Made by a program: the position numbers and the translations under genes
Notes under the pieces: model-generated
Told to the model about the DNA's origin: nothing
Database searches by the model: none
What the model saw: only the letters and a program-made list of their open reading frames with translations
Assembly: GCA_030152105.1 (NCBI GenBank)
Contig: JASLIH010000319.1
Span: 1-10,927 of the forward strand
Source of the DNA: Actinomycetes bacterium
Lineage (GTDB): Bacteria; Actinomycetota; CALGFH01
DNA length: 10,927 nt
Direction: 5' to 3'
In this document: positions 6,487-10,927 of the stretch, piece after piece
Layout of the letters: the number at the start of each line of letters is the position of its first letter
Numbering within the stretch: position 1 is the first letter of the stretch

Positions 6487-7314
6487 TCAGACCCGCATCG
6501 GGGTTTCTCCGAGGCCGCCCCGGCGGGGCGTCCATCCCGGGCCGGGGACCGACGATCGCAGGAGTTGGGTGTAGGGGTGCCGGGGCGCGTCAAGGACCCG
6601 CGCGGTCCGCCCCACCTCCACCACCTGGCCGTTTCGCATGACGATGAGCTCGTCGGTGACCTGGCGCACGACGGCGAGGTCGTGGGAGATGAAGACATAG
6701 GCGACGCCGGTCTGGGCGCGGAGGTCGCTCAGCAGGTTCAGGATCTGGCCCTGGATCGACACGTCCAGCGCGGAGACCGCTTCGTCGAGCACGAGCACCT
6801 TCGGCTCGGGCGCGAGCGCCCTGGCGATCGCGACCCGCTGGCACTGTCCGCTGGACAGCTGGCGCGGGACCGACCGCACGTGGCGCTCGTCAAGCCCCAC
6901 CTGGTACAGGAGCTGGAGCACCCGCTCTCCTCGCGTCCGGCGGTCGTGCCCGCTGTGCAGGCGGAGCACCTCCTCCAGGCAGTTCCCGACCCGCTGCCGG
7001 GGGTCCAGCGAGGTGGACGGGTCCTGGAAGACGATCTGGAGGTCCCGGGCCCGCCGGCGCCGTTCGGCCGTCGGGAGCCGCCGCCGGTCCCGCTCGTGAC
7101 CGGCGAGCAGGATCCGCCCGGAGGTCGGCGTCTCGAGCCCGAGGAGCATGCGGGCGACCGTGGTCTTCCCCGCTCCCGACTCCCCCACGATCGCCAGCGA
7201 GCCGCCGGGGGCAACCGTGAAGGAGACGTCGTCCACGGCGGCCACGGCGGCGCGGCCACGGCGCGACTCGAACACCTTGCCCAGGTGCTCGACCTGCAGG
7301 ATCGGCTCAGCCAC
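6487..7314 (-). CDS. dppF: Peptide/nickel-type ABC transporter ATPase, DppF/OppF-like, 275 aa
   Basis: This is the second ATPase of the importer; it couples ATP hydrolysis to solute uptake at the inner face of the membrane. The GTG start at 7314 overlaps the end of the upstream ATPase gene by 8 bp, with GGAG upstream; the longer open frame to 7677 lies inside that gene and is discarded. Motifs: Walker A GESGAGKT at 44-51, Q-loop FQDP with Q97, signature LSSGQ at 153-157 (canonical LSGGQ), Walker B VLVLDEAVSALD at 173-184, H-loop H211. The order and the SLDPRQRVG segment fit the DppF/OppF branch. It ends soon after LDAPRHPYTQLL, so the usual C-terminal extension with its cysteine motif is absent. 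That leaves it shorter than typical relatives (about 320 aa) but with a complete nucleotide-binding domain. The substrate (peptide, nickel or other) cannot be told from the ATPase. Confidence 0.92.
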   Translation of the reverse strand: MAEPILQVEHLGKVFESRRGRAAVAAVDDVSFTVAPGGSLAIVGESGAGKTTVARMLLGLETPTSGRILLAGHERDRRRLPTAERRRRARDLQIVFQDPSTSLDPRQRVGNCLEEVLRLHSGHDRRTRGERVLQLLYQVGLDERHVRSVPRQLSSGQCQRVAIARALAPEPKVLVLDEAVSALDVSIQGQILNLLSDLRAQTGVAYVFISHDLAVVRQVTDELIVMRNGQVVEVGRTARVLDAPRHPYTQLLRSSVPGPGWTPRRGGLGETPMRV

Positions 7315-8311
7315 GGTCGGTCTCCTCGTCGTCGGCCGGCTGCTGCGGATGCAGCTCGGCGGCGCGCAGGCAGGCCACCATGGCGCGGCCGAGCGGCGCC
7401 AGCACTGGACGCTCGGCCGTGCAGTGGTCGAGCGCGTGCCGGCAGCGCGGCGCGAAGGCGCAACCCGGGGGGGCCTCGAAGGCGGCCGTCGGCCGGCCGG
7501 GGATGACCGGCAGGCGCCGCAGTGTGGTGTCGACTGACGGCCGGGCCGCGACCAGTCCCTCGGTGTAGGGGTGCCGGGCGTGATCGTGCAGCTCCCCGGA
7601 GCCCTGCACCTCGACGATCGAGCCCGCGTACATGACCGCGGTCCGGTCACAGATGGCGGCGGCCAGGTCCAGGTCATGGGTGATGAACAGCATGGCCAGG
7701 CCGAGCCGTTCCCGGAGGTCGGACAGGATCGCCACCACCTCGGCCTGGGTGGTGACGTCCAGGGCGGTGGTGGGCTCGTCGGCTAGCAGGAGCCGGGGCT
7801 CGGCCGAGAGCGCGGCGGCGATCATGACCCGCTGGAGGAGGCCGCTGGACAGCTCGTGAGGGTACTGGGACAGGCGGGCCCTTGGGTTCCCGACGCCCAC
7901 GGCACCCAGCAGGTCGCACGCCCGTTCCTGGCTGGCCCGCTTGGGCAGGCGCTGGTTGAGCCGCATGCCTTCGGTGAGGTAGTCCCCCACCGTCCGCAGC
8001 GGGTTGGTGTGGGCCCGCGGGTCCTGGAAGATCATCGCCGCGTCAGCGGCCCGGTGCGCCCGCAGCTCGGACGGGGACATCGCGAGCACCTCCCGCCCGT
8101 CGAAGCGGACCGAGCCCTCGACCGTCGCGCCGGGCGGCAGGAGGCGGACGACGGTCCGGGCGGTCATCGACTTCCCAGCGCCAGACTCGCCGACCAGCCC
8201 GACCGACTCGCCGGCGGCGACCGACAGGTCGACCCGGTGGACCACCCGGCGGAGCCCGCCCTCGTACGGGACGCTGACCCGCAGGCCCTCGAGCTCGAGC
8301 AGGGCGCTCAC
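7307..8311 (-). CDS. dppD: Peptide/nickel-type ABC transporter ATPase, DppD/OppD-like, 334 aa
   Basis: This is the first ATPase of the importer. The start is the GTG at 8311, which overlaps the permease stop in a GTGA (4 bp). A GTG one codon earlier (8314) is possible, and the longer open frame to 8932 overlaps the permease and is rejected. Motifs: Walker A GESGAGKS at 41-48, Q-loop FQDP with Q96, signature LSSGL at 154-158, Walker B LLLADEP at 174-180, H-loop H212. The signature departs from LSGGQ at two positions, though the last position is variable in DppD/OppD proteins, where Met is common. The C-terminal extension has four cysteines, C284, C290, C297 and C314, in the PPGCAFAPRC context. 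In Dpp/Opp ATPases this region binds an iron-sulfur cluster. Only this ATPase of the pair has it. With the other ATPase it should form the heterodimeric engine under the two permeases. Confidence 0.93.
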   Translation of the reverse strand: MSALLELEGLRVSVPYEGGLRRVVHRVDLSVAAGESVGLVGESGAGKSMTARTVVRLLPPGATVEGSVRFDGREVLAMSPSELRAHRAADAAMIFQDPRAHTNPLRTVGDYLTEGMRLNQRLPKRASQERACDLLGAVGVGNPRARLSQYPHELSSGLLQRVMIAAALSAEPRLLLADEPTTALDVTTQAEVVAILSDLRERLGLAMLFITHDLDLAAAICDRTAVMYAGSIVEVQGSGELHDHARHPYTEGLVAARPSVDTTLRRLPVIPGRPTAAFEAPPGCAFAPRCRHALDHCTAERPVLAPLGRAMVACLRAAELHPQQPADDEETDRG

Positions 8312-9195
8312 CACAGCCGCCTCCAGGCGTGCGCTCGGCCGGCGAGCCGTTCCGCCACGATGCTGAACGCCGCCACCGCGAGAACGATCAGGGCTCCGGC
8401 GTACAGCGACTGCTGCGGGTAGCCGCTGAGGATGTCGGCCTGGCCGGCGGCCACGATGCCGCCCCAGTCCGGGGTGGCCTGGTCCACGCCCAGGCCGAGG
8501 TAGGACAGGGCGGCCAGGTCGACCAGCGCATAGCCGAAGGTGAGGGCGGCCTGGGCGACGATGATGGCGCCCAGGTTCGGCACGAGGTGGCGGGCACAGA
8601 TTGCGGTGGGAGACTGGCCCAGCACCCTGAGCGCGGCCACATACGGCAGGCGGAGCTGCTGGAGCGCGCCAGCGCGGGTGACCCGACCAATGTAGGGGAT
8701 GAACGCCACCGACAGGGCGGCAACCGCCGCTCCGAACCCGGCACCGACAACCGCCGCCACCACCAGCGCCAGCAGGATGCCCGGGAAGCCGAACAGCAGG
8801 TCGAAGACGCGCGAGATCACGCTGTCGAACCAGCCGCCCCGCCACGCCGCCACCACGGCCAGCAGGACGCCGACCGCGGTGGCGACCACGGTCACAACGA
8901 GGGGGCCGAGCAGCGCGGTGCGAGCGCCCCATACGAGGCGAGCGAGGATGTCACGCCCGTTCGAGTCGGCACCAAGCGGATGGCCGGCCGAAGGCGGGGC
9001 GAACGTACTGGTGAGATCGACATCGGTCGGGTCGGCCACCGGGAGGACCGGGGCGAGGAGCGCCACGAGCCAGAGCCCGCCGATTGCTGCCAGGGCGGCC
9101 AGGCCGAGCGGGCCGAGCCGTCGCCGGAGCCTCGACCACGTCGGGCTCTTGGCGATCGGCCCGGCCTCGACGGGGCTGAGATCGACGCCGCTCAT
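8308..9195 (-). CDS. dppC: ABC transporter permease, DppC/OppC-like, 295 aa
   Basis: This is an inner-membrane permease of the peptide/nickel importer family. The ATG at 9195 overlaps the upstream permease stop in an ATGA (4 bp). A short polar N-terminus of about 28 residues precedes the first membrane segment (about 29-52), as usual in this branch. The family motif HPLGADSNGRDILARL at 72-87 follows. Further hydrophobic segments lie near 95-118, 132-170 and 209-230, and the last near 262-283. The cytoplasmic EAA loop that docks on the ATPase is at about 187-207 (AALRVLGQSPTAICARHLVPN without its last residue is the core). SYLGLGVDQATPDWG at 231-245 is the other conserved block. Length is normal for the family. 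It pairs with the permease encoded just upstream. Confidence 0.93.
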   Translation of the reverse strand: MSGVDLSPVEAGPIAKSPTWSRLRRRLGPLGLAALAAIGGLWLVALLAPVLPVADPTDVDLTSTFAPPSAGHPLGADSNGRDILARLVWGARTALLGPLVVTVVATAVGVLLAVVAAWRGGWFDSVISRVFDLLFGFPGILLALVVAAVVGAGFGAAVAALSVAFIPYIGRVTRAGALQQLRLPYVAALRVLGQSPTAICARHLVPNLGAIIVAQAALTFGYALVDLAALSYLGLGVDQATPDWGGIVAAGQADILSGYPQQSLYAGALIVLAVAAFSIVAERLAGRAHAWRRLW

Positions 9196-10136
9196 GGTCC
9201 CGCCGCGAGGCCCATGCGCGGGTCGAGCACCCTGTAGAGGAGGTCGACCAGCGTGTTGACGACGACGAAGGCGGTCACCAGGATGAGCGACACCGCCTGG
9301 ACGACCGCGACGTCCTTGCGGACGACGGCCTCGACAAGCAACGAGCCGAGGCCGTCCAGGTTGAATGCCCGCTCCACGACCACCGTGCCGGCCAGCAGAC
9401 CGGCGATGGTCAGCCCAGAGACGGTGGCGATCGGGATCATCGCGTTGCGTACGACGTGACGTCGGACGACCTGCGACGACGAGAGTCCCCGGGCCCGAGC
9501 GGTCTCGACGTGCTCACGGCTCAGCTCGTCCCGGGTCGCGGCTCTGGAGATCCGCGCGACGTAGGCGAGATAGGCGAGCGCCAGCGCCATCGCGGGCAGG
9601 GTGAGATGGTGGAGGCGGTCAGCGAACCCCTCACCGGACCCGATCGCCGGGAACCAGCTCCACCGGACCGCGAAGAGCCAGATCAGCACCATGGCGGCCA
9701 CGAAGCTCGGCACGGCCTGGCCGATCACGGTCGTGACCAGCATCCCCTTGTCCAGGAGACCGCCGCGGATCCCGCCAAGCACGCCCAGCGTGATCCCGAC
9801 ACCCACGATGAGCACCGAGGCCATGGCGACCAGCATCACCGTGGTCCCGGCACGAGCGGAGACGAGGGCCGAGACCGCAGCGTTGAAGGCGAACGACTCG
9901 CCCAGGTCGCCGCGCACGACGTCGCCCAACCAGGCGAGATAGCGAAGGAGGAACGGATCGTCGAGGTGGTACTGCTGCCTCACCGCCTCGACTGCCTCGG
10001 GCGGGAGGGTCCGGCCTCCGGACAGCGTCGAGATGGGGTCCCCAGGGGTGAGGTACAACGACGAGAAGATCAGGAAGCTGGCGGCGAGCAGCGTGATCAC
10101 CAACCCGGCCAGCCTCGTCACCGGGAAGCGCACCAT
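9192..10136 (-). CDS. dppB: ABC transporter permease, DppB/OppB-like, 314 aa
   Basis: This is the first permease of the importer. The ATG at 10136 is preceded by a purine-rich GAGAGAGG stretch. The protein opens with a membrane segment (about 9-29) followed by the family motif PGDP (31-34). A periplasmic region with RYLAWLGDVVRGDLGES (65-81) comes next, then segments near 98-120, 131-156, 176-196, 236-256 and 279-301. The EAA loop lies at about 211-235 (ETARARGLSSSQVVRRH, then RNAMIP). VERAFNLDGLGSLL (254-267) and the terminal LDPR (304-307) are further family blocks. All expected parts are present and length is normal. It lies 66 bp downstream of the binding-protein gene and overlaps the next permease by 4 bp. 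The family transports di- and oligopeptides, nickel or other small solutes; the substrate is not decided here. Confidence 0.94.
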   Translation of the reverse strand: MVRFPVTRLAGLVITLLAASFLIFSSLYLTPGDPISTLSGGRTLPPEAVEAVRQQYHLDDPFLLRYLAWLGDVVRGDLGESFAFNAAVSALVSARAGTTVMLVAMASVLIVGVGITLGVLGGIRGGLLDKGMLVTTVIGQAVPSFVAAMVLIWLFAVRWSWFPAIGSGEGFADRLHHLTLPAMALALAYLAYVARISRAATRDELSREHVETARARGLSSSQVVRRHVVRNAMIPIATVSGLTIAGLLAGTVVVERAFNLDGLGSLLVEAVVRKDVAVVQAVSLILVTAFVVVNTLVDLLYRVLDPRMGLAAGP

Positions 10137-10163
10137 GTCGTCCGCCTCTCTCCGACCGCTGCA

Positions 10164-10176
10164 TCGCCTCCGGCGA
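10164..10176. other. Small hairpin between binding-protein and permease genes
   Basis: TCGCC-tcc-GGCGA forms a 5-bp GC-rich stem with a 3-base loop in the 66 bp gap (10137-10202). In many importer operons a stem-loop after the binding-protein gene stabilises its message or partly attenuates readthrough. This one is short and has no T-run, so the assignment is tentative. Confidence 0.3.
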
Positions 10177-10202
10177 CCCCGCGGTCCTGCTGACGTCCTG
10201 GT

Positions 10203-10927
10203 TCAGGGCGCTCCCACATACGCTGCCCAGGGTGTGTAGTACGCCGCCGGTACGCCGACGGGACCGCCCGTGATCCGCGTGCTCATCCACGTGAGCGTGG
10301 CCACGTTGGTCAGAGGGATCCACATCATGTCCTCGCCGAACATGACACGCTGGGCCTCGGCGACGAGCTTCGCGCGAGCGGTGTCGTCGGCTTCGGCGAA
10401 AGCCTTGACGAGGGGCTGGACGGCGGCCGGGTTGCCGTAGCCGTAGTAGTTGGACAAGCCCTTCGGTTCGACGAGCGGCCAGAGGGCCTCGAGCGGCTCG
10501 GCAACGTCGGTCCACCAGGTGGTGTGGAACAGACCCGTCCTGGCTCGCGCGCGGGGGTCGTACGCCCAGGTCGAGTACACCTGGAGCGGGACCGTCTCGA
10601 CCTTCATGTCGAGCCCGAGCTTCCTGCCCACGTCGGCGACGTAGTTGACCGTGGTGACGGCCGGCCGGTTCTCGGCTGATGACCACACCGTGATGGTCTC
10701 GGTGGGGGCGCCCGCCTCTCGGACCAGCGCCTTCGCCGCTTCCAGGTCGGCTGTGGGCTTGATGCCCAGATCATCGTAGGCTTTGTCGAACACGTCCCGG
10801 GCGTAGCCCCAGGTCGCCTCCGGCGCGATCGACGAGAGCGGGCTGGCCGCCCCACCCCAGACCTGCTCGCTGATCACCGACCGATCCAGCGCCATCGACA
10901 ACGCCTTGCGGATGCGGACGTCACCGA
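10203..10927 (-). CDS. ABC transporter solute-binding protein, family 5, C-terminal part (5' end outside window)
   Basis: This is the C-terminal 241 codons of a periplasmic or membrane-anchored binding protein of family 5 (SBP_bac_5), which captures the solute for the importer. The frame is open to the window edge, so the start, signal peptide and N-terminal lobe cannot be seen. The visible part opens with VRIRKALSMALDR, the well-conserved family segment (RKAL-aAiDR), followed by a proline-rich PLSSIAPEATWGYARD stretch typical of that position. Then come an alpha/beta region with VGRKLGLDMKVETV and a segment FHTTWWTDVAEPLEALWPLV, matching the place where the family has a W-DY-DP motif. It closes with DMMWIPLTNVATLTWMS. 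Intact family members are usually 500-600 residues. It is the first gene of the Dpp/Opp-type operon, with the permeases directly downstream. Which solute it binds is not evident. Confidence 0.92.
   Translation of the reverse strand, partial: GDVRIRKALSMALDRSVISEQVWGGAASPLSSIAPEATWGYARDVFDKAYDDLGIKPTADLEAAKALVREAGAPTETITVWSSAENRPAVTTVNYVADVGRKLGLDMKVETVPLQVYSTWAYDPRARARTGLFHTTWWTDVAEPLEALWPLVEPKGLSNYYGYGNPAAVQPLVKAFAEADDTARAKLVAEAQRVMFGEDMMWIPLTNVATLTWMSTRITGGPVGVPAAYYTPWAAYVGAP

Noticed and set aside
6481..6496. CGGGT-tcag-ACCCG as a terminator after the last ATPase gene
   Set aside because: The stem is only 5 bp, spans the stop codon itself and is not followed by a T-run on the minus strand, so it is not a convincing terminator.
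5222..6574. A 450-codon plus-strand open frame opposite the second LAL regulator
   Set aside because: High GC content creates long antisense frames. Its composition (Gln, Gly, Arg, Pro) is that of an antisense shadow, while the minus strand encodes clear Walker motifs.
6274..7506. A 410-codon plus-strand open frame opposite the DppF-like ATPase
   Set aside because: It is antisense to a gene with all ABC motifs intact, and its own sequence resembles no protein family.

Overview
The window is high-GC DNA with GTG and TTG starts alongside ATG. Genes are tightly packed, with stop/start overlaps, and there are two very large LuxR-family ATPase regulators and a peptide/nickel-type ABC importer. 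This suggests an actinobacterium, perhaps an uncultured soil lineage. That assignment is inference from style and gene content; a high-GC Chloroflexota genome could look similar. No RNA gene, CRISPR array or intact insertion sequence was seen.

Left end (1-868): a large imperfect inverted repeat of about 314 bp per arm around a 74 bp spacer, cut by the window edge. Each arm carries the same truncated 5' part of an arylsulfatase-like gene, facing the other copy tail to tail. The fragment has lost most of the enzyme and has tyrosine where the catalytic cysteine should be. The inner part of the arms and the spacer (163-541) is not recognisable sulfatase.

Middle (869-4155, + strand): a 234 bp divergent intergenic region holding small inverted repeats, then a small 88-residue protein of unknown function. 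An 11 bp gap separates it from a 924-residue LAL-type (MalT-like) regulator with an N-terminal NTPase and a C-terminal LuxR helix-turn-helix. These two genes are probably one transcript.

Right part (4118-10927, - strand): read in the direction of transcription, this is a family 5 solute-binding protein (5' end outside the window), two permeases, two ATPases, and a second LAL-type regulator of 760 residues. The four membrane and ATPase genes are joined by overlaps of 4, 4 and 8 bp, a classic translationally coupled Dpp/Opp-type importer operon. The second regulator starts 86 bp after the last ATPase and may be read from the same transcript, from its own promoter, or both. It ends tail to tail with the first regulator, and the two coding regions overlap by 38 bp.

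Working model (inference): the binding protein captures a peptide-like or other small solute, the permease/ATPase complex imports it, and one or both LAL regulators respond to a ligand or to nutrient state. Nothing seen amounts to a proven new system. The most unusual structure is the sulfatase-bearing palindrome at the left edge.
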